Shown here piece by piece: positions 8,049-17,279 of a stretch of 64,000 bases of DNA. The position numbers and the translations under genes were made by a program. The stretch is from positions 1 through 64,000 of the forward strand of contig JAJTCN010000008.1 in NCBI GenBank assembly GCA_021323335.1, read 5' to 3'. This DNA comes from Ramlibacter sp. Its GTDB lineage: Bacteria; Pseudomonadota; Gammaproteobacteria; Burkholderiales; Burkholderiaceae_C. The notes below the pieces were generated by a model that worked only from the letters and a program-made list of their open reading frames with translations, ran no database searches and was not told the DNA's origin. Numbering within the stretch: position 1 is the stretch's first letter; each line of letters opens with the position of its first letter.

Positions 8049-8600
8049 TCAGTCCTGGCCTTCCGTCAGCGTATCCAGCTGGAACCTGCCGCTCTTGTGC
8101 CACAGCCAGGTGTCCGTGTAGACCACCTTGCCCATCCGGGCCGGCGCCGGGTAGGGCGCCGCGGCGCGGACGGTCTTCTCGATCTCGGCGATGACTTCGG
8201 GCGCATGCTTGGGCGCACGCATCCAGCTCAGGTTGCGGACGTGGCCGCTGCCATCCACTTCCACCTGCAGCACGCCGATGGCGTACAGCAACGGCGGCAT
8301 GCGGCCCTTGTAGATGCGCTCCTTGTTATGGCCATAGATGTGGGAAGCTGCGTCCTTCCGGTAGGCGCGCGGGTCGACGGCGTTGGAGGACTTGATCACC
8401 ATGGCGGGCGCGGGCTGCGCGCTTTTCGGTGCGACGGCGACAACGGCCGGCGCCTGGGGGGCAGGGGCCGCGGGGCGGGCGGCGGCGGGTGCGGGCGCCT
8501 GGGCGGCCGGCGGCTGCGACGTGGAACTGCATCCTGCCACCACGGCGGCGGCGCCGAGCACCACGGGGACCAGGGGACGCAGGGACGGGCGATACTTCAT
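8049..8600 (-). CDS. Lipoprotein with TonB-C-like domain
   Basis: A 183-residue predicted lipoprotein: an N-terminal hydrophobic signal ends in a lipobox VVAGC (Cys near residue 23), followed by an Ala/Pro-rich linker to about residue 65. The globular C-terminal domain, with GVLQVEVDGSGHVRNLSWMRAP and a PYPAPARMGK segment, resembles the TonB C-terminal/energy-transducer fold. AGGAG lies ahead of the chosen ATG; longer frames have no such signal. No ExbBD neighbours are present, so it is probably a periplasmic lipoprotein of unknown partner rather than a true TonB. Confidence 0.8.
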   Translation of the reverse strand: MKYRPSLRPLVPVVLGAAAVVAGCSSTSQPPAAQAPAPAAARPAAPAPQAPAVVAVAPKSAQPAPAMVIKSSNAVDPRAYRKDAASHIYGHNKERIYKGRMPPLLYAIGVLQVEVDGSGHVRNLSWMRAPKHAPEVIAEIEKTVRAAAPYPAPARMGKVVYTDTWLWHKSGRFQLDTLTEGQD

Positions 8601-8705
8601 GTTGACTCCTCCATGGGCGGACAAAACGCCTGCGAATCCTTGACCTGACTCGCTTTTCAATGATGACCTGCGCCACCCGCCCTGCCTCTTCCTTTCGAGG
8701 CGCCG

Positions 8706-8715
8706 CACTGTAAAC
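8706..8715. promoter_or_regulatory. Weak TGTATACA-like element at the xdhC start
   Basis: ACTGTAAACA differs by one base from the ACTGTATACA core of the exact pair at 2237 and 9531 and lies four bases before the xdhC ATG. It may be a lower-affinity operator; its position would block transcription or translation initiation. One mismatch breaks the palindrome, so this is tentative. Confidence 0.3.
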
Positions 8716-8718
8716 AAT

Positions 8719-9522
8719 ATGCTGCCCGTCAAGGAATTCACGACCAGGCTGGCCACCGCCGATGCGGTGTTGGTGCGGGTCGACGCATCGAAAGGCAGTG
8801 TGCCGCGCGAGCCGGGGGCCTGGATGGCCGTGTTCCCGGACGGAGTGATTGGCACGATAGGCGGCGGCCACCTGGAACTGCAAGCAACAGAGGAAGCCCG
8901 GCGCCGCCTGTCCGGGACGAGCGGCGCTGCGGTGCTGCGTTATCCGCTCGGCCCGTCGCTCGGCCAGTGCTGCGGCGGCGTGGTGCACCTGCGCTTCGAG
9001 CGCGTCGGCGCTGGAGATGCGGCGGACCTGCCGCGGAAACTGCGATCCGGCCATGCGCCGGTGGCCTTGTTCGGCGGCGGCCACGTGGGCAAGGCGCTGG
9101 TGAACGTGCTGGGCACGCTGCCGTTCGAGGTGACCTGGGTGGACAGCCGCGACGAGATCTTCCCGCCGCAGGTTCCCGACAACGTGAGTTGCGAGCACTC
9201 CGACCCGGTGCAGGCTGCCGTGGCCCACCTGGCGCCGCATTCGCGCGTGCTGATCATGAGTTTCAGCCACGCCGAGGACCTGGACGTGGTGGCGGCGTGC
9301 CTGCTGCGGCTGCGCGAACGCGGCGACCTGCCCTACGTCGGCCTGATCGGCAGCAAGACCAAGTGGGCCACCTTCCGGCACCGGCTGGAGGAACGCGGCT
9401 TCCACAAGCAGGAACTGGCGCAGGTCACCTGTCCCATCGGCGTGCCGGGCGTGCGCGGCAAGGAGCCCGAGGTCATCGCCATCGCGGTGGCGGCACAGCT
9501 CCTGCAGGCTCCGCTTCCATGA
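8719..9522 (+). CDS. xdhC: Xanthine dehydrogenase accessory protein XdhC
   Basis: Binds and sulfurates the molybdenum cofactor and inserts it into the XdhB subunit. 267 residues; the N-terminal XdhC/CoxI domain has SLGQCCGGVVHLRFE with the conserved CCGG (about residue 77), and the C-terminal Rossmann part has LFGGGHVGKALV. It lies about 26 kb from xdhAB (34753-38522) but immediately upstream of puuD. The ATG at 8719 has no good Shine-Dalgarno sequence. Confidence 0.94.
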   Translation: MLPVKEFTTRLATADAVLVRVDASKGSVPREPGAWMAVFPDGVIGTIGGGHLELQATEEARRRLSGTSGAAVLRYPLGPSLGQCCGGVVHLRFERVGAGDAADLPRKLRSGHAPVALFGGGHVGKALVNVLGTLPFEVTWVDSRDEIFPPQVPDNVSCEHSDPVQAAVAHLAPHSRVLIMSFSHAEDLDVVAACLLRLRERGDLPYVGLIGSKTKWATFRHRLEERGFHKQELAQVTCPIGVPGVRGKEPEVIAIAVAAQLLQAPLP

Positions 9523-9530
9523 CCCCGCCG

Positions 9531-9543
9531 AACTGTATACACT
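9531..9543. promoter_or_regulatory. Putative GntR operator (AACTGTATACACT), copy 2
   Basis: The same 13-mer as at 2237-2249, between xdhC and puuD and about 95 bases before the puuD start. In both copies GTGGACA or GTCCACA follows at the same distance. This ties puuD, the urate oxidase, to the GntR/uraH/puuE control region 7 kb away. Confidence 0.6.
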
Positions 9544-9636
9544 CCGGTCCACAGGTCGCAGCGGCGCACGAAAGCGCGACCCTCCTCTGCTCAGAGCGCC
9601 CGCGGTGGTGAGCAGGTCCCTCGGACAGACGGCACC

Positions 9637-10836
9637 ATGGAAAGCTATCTTCTCGACTGGGCCAACCTGCTGCTGCGGTGGCTGCACGTGATCACCGCGA
9701 TAGCGTGGATCGGCTCCTCCTTCTATTTCGTCTTCCTCGACAGCAGCCTCACGCCCGCGGCGGACCCGAAGCTGCGCGACGAAGGCGTGACCGGCGAACT
9801 GTGGGCCGTGCACGGCGGCGGCTTCTACCACCCGGTGAAGTACGCGGTGGCGCCGCCGAAGCTGCCGCCGCACCTGCACTGGTTCTATTGGGAAGCCTAT
9901 TCCACCTGGCTGTCCGGCTTTGCCCTTTTCACGGTGTCGTACCTGTGGAACGCCGGTACTTACCTGGTCGACAAGTCGCTGGTGAACTGGTCGGCCGGGG
10001 CCGCCGTTTCCGTGGCGCTGTCCTTCATGGTGGTGTTCTGGGTGCTGTACGACGCCATCTGCCGGACCTTCGGGCAGCGAAAGAATGGCGATGCGATCGT
10101 CGGGGCCCTGGTGTTCCTGCTGGTGTGCGTGGCCTCCTGGCTGGCCTGCCACTGGTTCGCGGGGCGCGCCGCCTTCCTGCTGGTGGGCGCGATGATCGCC
10201 ACGGCGATGAGCGCCAACGTGTTCTTCTGGATCATTCCCGGCCAGCGCAAGGTGGTGAAGTCCATCGAGGCCGGCGAGCCGCCGGACCCCATCCACGGCT
10301 GGCGCGGCAAGCAGCGCAGCGTGCACAACACCTACTTCACGCTGCCGGTGGTGTTCGCGATGCTGTCCAACCATTACGGCTTCCTCTACACGCACCCGCA
10401 GAACTGGCTGGTGCTGGTGCTGATGATGTTCGCCGGGGCCGCCATCCGGCAGTTCTTCGTGCTGCGCCACGGCTACAAGCTCGGCCGCAACCGGCACCCC
10501 GCGCCCTATGCGGCGGTGGGCGTGGCGGTCATCGTGGCTACGCTCGCCTGGCTGGCGCCCGATACCAGCGCGGTGGCCAAGGCCGCCGCCGTGCCGGCCG
10601 ATTACCCGGCCTTGCAGAAGGTGCTGGAGCAACGTTGCTACCAGTGCCACGGCGCGCAGGTGCAGATGAAGAACGTGCGCCTCGATACGCCCGGGGCGGT
10701 GAAGCAGCACGCACAAGGCGTGTTCCAGCAAACGGTGGTGGCCAGGACCATGCCGCTCAACAACGCGACGCAGATCACCGACGCGGAGCGGGCGCTCATT
10801 GGCCGCTGGTTCGAGGGCGGCGCGAAGGTGGATTGA
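9637..10836 (+). CDS. puuD: Membrane urate oxidase PuuD with cytochrome c domain
   Basis: Oxidises urate to 5-hydroxyisourate in the cytoplasmic membrane. The first ~310 residues form the DUF989-type multi-helix domain typical of PuuD. A C-terminal cytochrome c segment has the haem motif CYQCH at residues 334-338 and a likely Met ligand in TMP near residue 372. Electrons probably go to the respiratory chain, so unlike cofactor-free uricase no H2O2 should be made (family knowledge). No cytosolic uricase or FAD-type HpxO is seen in this window. Next comes a glycerate kinase 18 bases downstream. Confidence 0.94.
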   Translation: MESYLLDWANLLLRWLHVITAIAWIGSSFYFVFLDSSLTPAADPKLRDEGVTGELWAVHGGGFYHPVKYAVAPPKLPPHLHWFYWEAYSTWLSGFALFTVSYLWNAGTYLVDKSLVNWSAGAAVSVALSFMVVFWVLYDAICRTFGQRKNGDAIVGALVFLLVCVASWLACHWFAGRAAFLLVGAMIATAMSANVFFWIIPGQRKVVKSIEAGEPPDPIHGWRGKQRSVHNTYFTLPVVFAMLSNHYGFLYTHPQNWLVLVLMMFAGAAIRQFFVLRHGYKLGRNRHPAPYAAVGVAVIVATLAWLAPDTSAVAKAAAVPADYPALQKVLEQRCYQCHGAQVQMKNVRLDTPGAVKQHAQGVFQQTVVARTMPLNNATQITDAERALIGRWFEGGAKVD

Positions 10837-10854
10837 GGTGGGCACAATCTGCCC

Positions 10855-12171
10855 ATGACCGCGCCCGACCCCCGCACCGCGCCCCGCGCCTTCCTCGAGC
10901 ACCTCTACCGCGCCGCGGTGCACCGCGCGCTGCCGCTGCACAACACCGCGCCGTTCCTGCCGCCGCCGCCGCGCGGCCGCACGCTGGTGCTCGGCGCGGG
11001 CAAGGCGGGCGGCGCGATGGCGCAGGCGGTCGAGGCCCTCTGGCCGCAGGACGCCGCGCTGTCGGGCCTGGTCGTCACGCGCTACCAACACACCCCGCCG
11101 CGTCCCGCCGGGTTGCGGGAACGGATCGAAGTGGTCGAGGCCGCGCACCCCGTGCCCGACGCGGCCGGCCTGCGCGCCGCCGAGCGCATCCTGGAACTGG
11201 CGCATGGCCTCACCCCCGACGACCTGGTCCTGTGCCTCATCTCCGGCGGCGGATCCGCCTTGCTCACGCTTCCCGCGGAGGGCCTGGGGCTGCAGGAGAA
11301 GCAGCGCATCAACCGCGAGCTGCTGGACTCCGGCGCCAACATCACCGAGATGAATTGCGTGCGCAAGCACCTGTCGCGCATCAAGGGCGGGCGGCTGGCG
11401 GCGGCCTGTGCGCCGGCGCAGGTGGTCACCCTCACCATCAGCGACGTGCCCGGCGACGACCCCTCGGTCATCGCCAGCGGCCCGACGGTGGCGGACGTCA
11501 CCACCTGCGCGGACGCCGTCGCGATCCTGCGGCGCTATGCGATCGAGGTGCCGGCGCAGGTCATGGCGCTGCTGGAGCAGGGCGCGCTCGAAACCCCCAA
11601 ACCGGGCGACCCGATGTTCGCCGGGCACCAACTGCACATGATCGCGACGCCGCAGCAGTCGCTGGAGGCCGCGGCCGCCACTGCGCGCGCGGCAGGCCTG
11701 GACGCGCACATCCTCAGCGACGAGATGGAAGGCGAGTCGCGCGAGGTCGGCAAGGTGCACGCGGCGCTGGCGCGCGCGGTGGCCTCGCGCGGCCAGCCGT
11801 TCCGCCGCCCCTGCGTCATCCTGTCCGGCGGCGAGACGACGGTGACGGTGCGCAAGCAGGCCGAAGGCGCGCCGCGCGGCCGGGGTGGCCGGGCCGGCGA
11901 GTTCTGCCTCGGCCTCGCGCAGGCGCTGCACGGCCAGCAGGGTGTGTGGGCGCTGGCGGCGGACACCGACGGCATCGACGGCATGGAAGACAACGCCGGC
12001 GCTTTCGTCGGGCCGGATACGTTGCAGCGGGCGGCGGCGCAAGGCATGAAGGTCGATGCATTCCTGTCGCGCAACGATGCGTACGGTTATTTCAGCGCGC
12101 TGGGCGACCTGGTCGTGACGGGGCCGACGCATACCAACGTCAACGATTTCCGGGCGATGCTGGTCCTGTAG
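10855..12171 (+). CDS. ttuD: Glycerate 2-kinase / TtuD (MOFRL family)
   Basis: 438 residues of the GckA/TtuD family, formerly called hydroxypyruvate reductase, now known largely as glycerate 2-kinases. Conserved blocks: VLGAGKAGGAMA near residue 43, CLISGGGSALLTLP near 126, NCVRKHLSRIKGGRL near 165, VPGDDPSVIASGPT near 200, and the C-terminal MOFRL region with LSGGETTVTV and AADTDGIDG. Located 18 bases after puuD, it fits phosphorylation of glycerate derived from purine glyoxylate; it could also serve the tartrate dehydrogenase nearby. Confidence 0.9.
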   Translation: MTAPDPRTAPRAFLEHLYRAAVHRALPLHNTAPFLPPPPRGRTLVLGAGKAGGAMAQAVEALWPQDAALSGLVVTRYQHTPPRPAGLRERIEVVEAAHPVPDAAGLRAAERILELAHGLTPDDLVLCLISGGGSALLTLPAEGLGLQEKQRINRELLDSGANITEMNCVRKHLSRIKGGRLAAACAPAQVVTLTISDVPGDDPSVIASGPTVADVTTCADAVAILRRYAIEVPAQVMALLEQGALETPKPGDPMFAGHQLHMIATPQQSLEAAAATARAAGLDAHILSDEMEGESREVGKVHAALARAVASRGQPFRRPCVILSGGETTVTVRKQAEGAPRGRGGRAGEFCLGLAQALHGQQGVWALAADTDGIDGMEDNAGAFVGPDTLQRAAAQGMKVDAFLSRNDAYGYFSALGDLVVTGPTHTNVNDFRAMLVL

Positions 12172-12182
12172 GCCGGGGGCCT

Positions 12183-12265
12183 GTAGGCTGGTGGTGAGCG
12201 CGCAGCCGAACCCCAGCGACCGCGTGCGACGAAGCTGGGGTTCGCTGCGCTCACCACCAGCCTAC
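12183..12265. repeat. Long inverted repeat, GTAGG family, copy 1
   Basis: Two arms of about 32-35 bases (12183-12217 and 12234-12265) match except for small bulges and begin and end with GTAGGC/GCCTAC. The hairpin fills the gap between the convergent ttuD and LysR genes and probably acts as a bidirectional terminator or REP-like element. Related copies are at 17200, 57941 and 63098. Confidence 0.8.
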
Positions 12266-12288
12266 GAACACCGGCGCCTTCGTCCAGG

Positions 12289-13197
12289 TTACGTCGGTAA
12301 CCCGGTCGAAAAATGCGTCGCCAGATGATCCACGAACGCGCGCACCCTCGCCGTTCCCTGGTGCCGCACCGGGTACACCGCATGGATGTCGGCCGGCGGC
12401 GCCTGCCAGTTCTCCAGCACCTGCCGCAGCCGCCCGCTGCGCAGGTAGCGCGCGATGTCCCACTCCGCCCGCAGCACCAGGCCGAGGCCGGCCAGCGCCC
12501 AGTTCACGGCGATCTCGCCGTCGTTGGTGCCCAGGTTGCCGCGCACGCGCACGCTTTCCGTGCGCTTGCCCGAGCGCAGCCGCCACAGCCCGAACGCCTC
12601 GTCGCCCTGCCGGATGGCGATGATGTTGTGGCCGGCCAGGTCGTGGGGCGTGCGCGGTGCGCCGTGCCGCTGCAGGTAGGCCGGCGACGCGCACAGCAGC
12701 CGCCGGTTGGGCGCCAGCAGCCGCGCGACCACGCGCGCGTCGGGCGGTTCGCCAAAGCGCACGCAGACGTCGAACGCATCGTCCGACAGCGGCGGCGGAT
12801 TGACCGAGAGCTGCAGCTGGATCTCCACCTTCGGGTGGGCGCGCGCGAAAGTGGCGATGGCCGGCGCCACGTGCATGCGGCCGAAGCCGAGCGTCGCGTT
12901 CACGCGCAGCAGCCCGCTGGGCTCGGAGCTCGCGCCTTGCAGCTCGCGCTCGAGCGCGTCGATCTCGCCGAGGATCCGGCGCGCCTGGGCCAGGTAGGTC
13001 TCGCCTTCATGCGTGAGCGCCAGCCGGCGGGTGGTCCGGTGCAGCAGGCTGACGCCCAGGCGCGCCTCCAGCGCGGCCAGCCGCTTGCTGACGGCGGGCG
13101 GGCTGACCTGCAGCTCGCGCGCCGCGGCGGCCAGGCTGCCGCAGCGCATGAGGACGCTGAAGAACTGCATTTCCTGGGAGGCGGCGGCATGGGCCAT
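12289..13197 (-). CDS. LysR-family regulator, DmlR/TtdR-like
   Basis: About 302 residues. The winged helix reads MQFFSVLMRCGSLAAAARELQVSPPAVSKRLAALE, typical of the large DmlR/TtuA-like subfamily often found beside tartrate or malate dehydrogenase genes. The effector domain follows from about residue 90. Here the tartrate dehydrogenase gene lies 1.2 kb away, separated by the TIR-like gene. The start is chosen at MAHAAAS; an ATG at 13248 would add 17 residues and neither has a strong ribosome binding site. Confidence 0.87.
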   Translation of the reverse strand: MAHAAASQEMQFFSVLMRCGSLAAAARELQVSPPAVSKRLAALEARLGVSLLHRTTRRLALTHEGETYLAQARRILGEIDALERELQGASSEPSGLLRVNATLGFGRMHVAPAIATFARAHPKVEIQLQLSVNPPPLSDDAFDVCVRFGEPPDARVVARLLAPNRRLLCASPAYLQRHGAPRTPHDLAGHNIIAIRQGDEAFGLWRLRSGKRTESVRVRGNLGTNDGEIAVNWALAGLGLVLRAEWDIARYLRSGRLRQVLENWQAPPADIHAVYPVRHQGTARVRAFVDHLATHFSTGLPT

Positions 13198-13299
13198 TGA
13201 TGAAGCGCGTGGAATGAATGGGGCGATTTTGCCGGGATCGTGTCGCATTGCGTTTCACCCTCCCGCTGTTAAAGTGCGAGGCTGCAAGAGGAGTGGTGC

Positions 13300-14352
<1,053 letters not shown>

Positions 14353-14450
14353 GCCGCGCCATTGTTTCCCTGCGGGTGAACAATGGCATGAATTCGGCAG
14401 CGTTCTTTCCCGCCGTCCCGGCCTAAAGTGGCGGCTTGAAAGGATCCCCC

Positions 14451-15521
14451 ATGAAGACGTACAAGATCGCCTGCATCCCGGGCGACGGCATCGGCAAGGA
14501 AGTCATTCCGGCCGGCCAGGAAGTGCTGCAGGCCCTCGCGGCGTCCGGCGCGGGCTTTGCCTTCGAGTTCACCAGCTTCGGCTGGGGCGGCGACTGGTAC
14601 CGCGAGCACGGCAAGATGATGCCGGACGACGGCCTCGAGGCCTTGCGCGACAAGGACGCCATCCTGTTCGGCTCCGCCGGCGACCCGCACATCCCCGACC
14701 ACATCACGCTGTGGGGCCTGCGCCTGAAGATCTGCCAGGGCTTCGACCAGTACGCCAACGTGCGGCCGACGCGCATCCTCCCCGGCATCGACGCGCCGCT
14801 CAAGCGCTGCGCCCCGAAGGACCTGGACTGGGTGATCGTGCGCGAGAACTCCGAAGGCGAATACGCCGGGGTCGGCGGCCGCGCGCACCAGGGCCACCCG
14901 ATCGAGGTGGCCACCGACGTCAGCATGATGACCCGCGCCGGCGTCGAGCGCATCATGCGCTTCGCCTTCAAGCTGGCGCAGTCGCGGCCGCGCAAGCTGC
15001 TGACGGTGGTGACCAAGTCCAACGCGCAGCGCCACGCCATGGTGATGTGGGACGAGATCGCGCTGCAGGTGAGCAAGGAATTCCCGGACGTGAAGTGGGA
15101 CAAGGAACTGGTCGACGCCTGCACCGCCCGCATGGTCAACCGCCCCGCGTCGCTCGACACGCTGGTGGCGACCAACCTCCATGCGGACATCCTGAGCGAC
15201 CTGGCCGCGGCGCTGGCCGGCAGCCTGGGCATCGCACCCACCGGCAACATCGATCCAGAGCGCCGCTATCCCAGCATGTTCGAGCCGATCCACGGCTCGG
15301 CCTTCGACATCATGGGCAAGGGCCTGGCCAATCCGGTGGGCACCTTCTGGAGCTGCGTGATGCTGCTGGAGCACCTGGGCGAACCGGAAGCGGCCGCGCG
15401 CCTGATGAAGGCGATCGAGGAGATCACCGCCGACCCCAAGCTGCACACCGGCGACCTCGGTGGCAAGGCGAAGACCGCGGACGTCACGGCAGCAGTGGTT
15501 TCCCGGTTGAAGAACCGCTGA
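14451..15521 (+). CDS. ttuC: Tartrate dehydrogenase / D-malate-type decarboxylating dehydrogenase
   Basis: 356 residues of the isocitrate/isopropylmalate dehydrogenase superfamily, closest to TtuC/DmlA, which oxidise tartrate or D-malate with NAD+ and a divalent metal. Seen: NAD/substrate loop IPGDGIGKEVIPAGQE, Tyr/Lys region VRENSEGEYAGVGGR, KSNAQRH, the metal-binding Asp segment ATNLHADILSDLAAALAG and EPIHGSAFDIMGKG. An upstream TTG start is possible, but the ATG after AAAGGATCCCCC is preferred. A Bug binding protein follows 41 bases later, suggesting uptake of its substrate. Confidence 0.92.
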   Translation: MKTYKIACIPGDGIGKEVIPAGQEVLQALAASGAGFAFEFTSFGWGGDWYREHGKMMPDDGLEALRDKDAILFGSAGDPHIPDHITLWGLRLKICQGFDQYANVRPTRILPGIDAPLKRCAPKDLDWVIVRENSEGEYAGVGGRAHQGHPIEVATDVSMMTRAGVERIMRFAFKLAQSRPRKLLTVVTKSNAQRHAMVMWDEIALQVSKEFPDVKWDKELVDACTARMVNRPASLDTLVATNLHADILSDLAAALAGSLGIAPTGNIDPERRYPSMFEPIHGSAFDIMGKGLANPVGTFWSCVMLLEHLGEPEAAARLMKAIEEITADPKLHTGDLGGKAKTADVTAAVVSRLKNR

Positions 15522-15562
15522 CCCCCGGGCACCATTCCCCCAACAACTCAAGGAGACAAACC

Positions 15563-16519
15563 ATGAAACGCATCCTTTCCACCCTGGCGCTGGCGGCGCT
15601 GTTCGCGCCCGCCGCGATGGCCCAGGCCGTCACCTGCCCCGACAAGAACGTGAACTACTGGCAGGCCTTCCCGCCCGGCGGCGAGTCGGATCTTTCCGCG
15701 CGGCACCAGCAGGTGGTGCTGAAGAAGAAGTGCCCCGCCGTCGACACGATCATCCAGTACAAGGCCGGCGCCGGCGGCGCGCTGATGTGGACGCAGATGA
15801 ACACGCTGCCCGCCGACGGCGCCAACGTGGTCGGCGTCAACCTGCCGCACATCGTGTTCCAGCCGATCCAGGGCGACGTGCAGTACAAGACGGCCGACGT
15901 CACGCCGGTGTTCTGGTTCCACTTCACGCCGGACATCCTGGTGGTGCCGGAGCAGAGCCCGATCAAGAACTTCGCCGACTTCATCAAGGCGGCGAAGGCC
16001 AGCCCCGGCAAGCTGAGCCTCGGCGGTTCGGGCCAGAACTCGGCCAACCACGCGGCGCACGAGCGCATGAACAAGGCCTTCGGCGTGAAGACCATCTACG
16101 TGCCGTTCAAGGGCACCGGCGACATGGCCACCTCGGTCATGGGCGCGCAGGTCGACGGCGCCATGACGTACACCGCCTTCGCCATCAACAACAAGGGCCG
16201 CATCCGTCCGCTGGCCGTGGCCATGGAAAAGCGCCACCCGCTGATGCCCGACGTGCCGACGTTCAAGGAACTGGGTGTCGACTGGGTCGACGGCGCCTAC
16301 CGCGGCATCGGGGTGCCCAAGAGCACGCCGCCCGCCGAACGCAAGCGCCTGTCGGACCTGTGGCGCGCGCTGAACAATGACGCGGAGATGAAGGAGCTGG
16401 CGGCCAAGAGCGGCTTCGAGCTGGTGAACGTCGGCGTCGAGGAAATGGACGGCTTCATGGCCACCAAGGTCAAGCTGTACACCGACGGCGCCGCGCTGCT
16501 GAATCTCGGCAAGAAGTGA
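15563..16519 (+). CDS. Bug-type tripartite tricarboxylate binding protein
   Basis: 318 residues with a cleavable signal peptide (MKRILSTLALAALFAPAAMAQA) and the TctC/Bug fold. AAGGAGA precedes the ATG. It lacks TctA/TctB partners in the window, as is common for Bug proteins in Burkholderiales. Being directly behind tartrate dehydrogenase, it probably captures a C4 hydroxy-acid in the periplasm (inference). A strong terminator closes this two-gene unit. Confidence 0.9.
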   Translation: MKRILSTLALAALFAPAAMAQAVTCPDKNVNYWQAFPPGGESDLSARHQQVVLKKKCPAVDTIIQYKAGAGGALMWTQMNTLPADGANVVGVNLPHIVFQPIQGDVQYKTADVTPVFWFHFTPDILVVPEQSPIKNFADFIKAAKASPGKLSLGGSGQNSANHAAHERMNKAFGVKTIYVPFKGTGDMATSVMGAQVDGAMTYTAFAINNKGRIRPLAVAMEKRHPLMPDVPTFKELGVDWVDGAYRGIGVPKSTPPAERKRLSDLWRALNNDAEMKELAAKSGFELVNVGVEEMDGFMATKVKLYTDGAALLNLGKK

Positions 16520-16528
16520 CCCGCCAGG

Positions 16529-16557
16529 GTCATCCCCGTGCAGACGGGGATCCAGGG
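16529..16557. repeat. GTCATCCCC...GGGGATCCAGGG repeat, diverged copy
   Basis: A variant of the dispersed palindromic element also found at 44312, 51482 and 51554. Here the centre is CGTGCAGACGG instead of CGCGAAGGCGG. It lies between the Bug stop and its terminator. Confidence 0.7.
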
Positions 16558-16566
16558 CTTTGAAGA

Positions 16567-16592
16567 AAGCGGCCGCGAGGCCGCTTTTTTTT
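16567..16592 (+). terminator. Rho-independent terminator after the ttuC-bug unit
   Basis: Perfect eight-base stem AAGCGGCC/GGCCGCTT with a GCGA tetraloop followed by a run of eight T. Confidence 0.92.
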
Positions 16593-16601
16593 CTGGGCAG
16601 C

Positions 16602-16636
16602 GTCCGACAACACCTGACCCGGCCCCGTCCTAGCAT
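16602..16636 (+). promoter_or_regulatory. Upstream element GTCCGACA ... TCCTAGCAT, copy 1
   Basis: GTCCGACA (16602-16609) and TCCTAGCAT (16628-16636) lie just before the isochorismatase-like gene. The same two strings occur in the same order before the gene at 27695. The second may be an extended -10 element; the identity of the factor is unknown. Confidence 0.35.
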
Positions 16637-16642
16637 TCCGGG

Positions 16643-17239
16643 ATGAAACCCGCCAAGGTCCCGCGCAGCCCGCGCGTGCTCATCCTCGTCGACTTCATCA
16701 ACCCCCTGAATTTTCCCGGGGCGGAGAAGCTCGCCAAGCCCGCGCTCGCCGCCGCGCGCGCCACCGCGCGCCTGCGGGCGGCGCTCGACCGGCAGAAGGT
16801 GGCGGTGGTCTACGCCAATGACAACTACGGTTCCTGGCAGTCGGACTTCCAGGCCCTGGTGGCGCAGTGCTGCGAGCGCGAGGACGCCAGCGGCGAGATC
16901 GCGCGGCTGCTGGCGCCCCGCCCCACCGACATCACGCTGCTCAAGCCGCGGCACTCGGCCTTCTACTGCACCGCGCTGGAGCTGCTGCTCAACGACATGG
17001 GCGCGCGCGAGCTGGTGCTGGCGGGGCTGTCCAGCGACATGTGCGTGCAGATGACGGCGGCGGACGCCTTCCTGCGCGGCTACGAGGGCGTGTGGGTGCC
17101 GGCGGACTGCACCGCGGCGGAAACGCCGCAGGCCAAGGCGGCGAGCGTGAGGTACATGAAGGACGTGCTGAAGTGCGATGTGCGCTCGTCGCGCAGTGTC
17201 GGGGTCCGCGTTCGCGCAACCCGACCTACGAAGCCGTGA
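16643..17239 (+). CDS. Isochorismatase-like cysteine hydrolase
   Basis: 198 residues with the catalytic triad of the nicotinamidase/isochorismatase superfamily: Asp17 (LVDFINP), Lys101 (LKPRHSAFY) and Cys134 (SSDMCVQMTAAD). The substrate is unknown; relatives hydrolyse amides such as ureidoacrylate, N-carbamoylsarcosine or nicotinamide. The last dozen residues (VGVRVRATRPTKP) are encoded inside a palindromic repeat element, so the C-terminus looks replaced by repeat sequence. Convergent with the thioesterase gene. Confidence 0.88.
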   Translation: MKPAKVPRSPRVLILVDFINPLNFPGAEKLAKPALAAARATARLRAALDRQKVAVVYANDNYGSWQSDFQALVAQCCEREDASGEIARLLAPRPTDITLLKPRHSAFYCTALELLLNDMGARELVLAGLSSDMCVQMTAADAFLRGYEGVWVPADCTAAETPQAKAASVRYMKDVLKCDVRSSRSVGVRVRATRPTKP

Positions 17240-17271
17240 CCCGTAGGCCGGGTTTCGCGCAGCGAACCCCG
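17200..17271. repeat. Inverted repeat, GTAGG family, copy 2
   Basis: Arms 17200-17229 and 17243-17271 (GTAGGCCGGG...GCGAACCCCG) with some mismatches. The left arm overlaps the 3' end of the isochorismatase-like gene. It lies between convergent genes, like the other copies. Confidence 0.75.
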
Positions 17272-17279
17272 GCGTCGCG

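Noticed and set aside
8326..12132. Very long open frame on the minus strand (over 1200 codons) opposite xdhC, puuD and ttuD
   Set aside because: It is antisense to three clear genes, is rich in Arg/His/Gln typical of shadow frames in GC-rich DNA, and matches no family.
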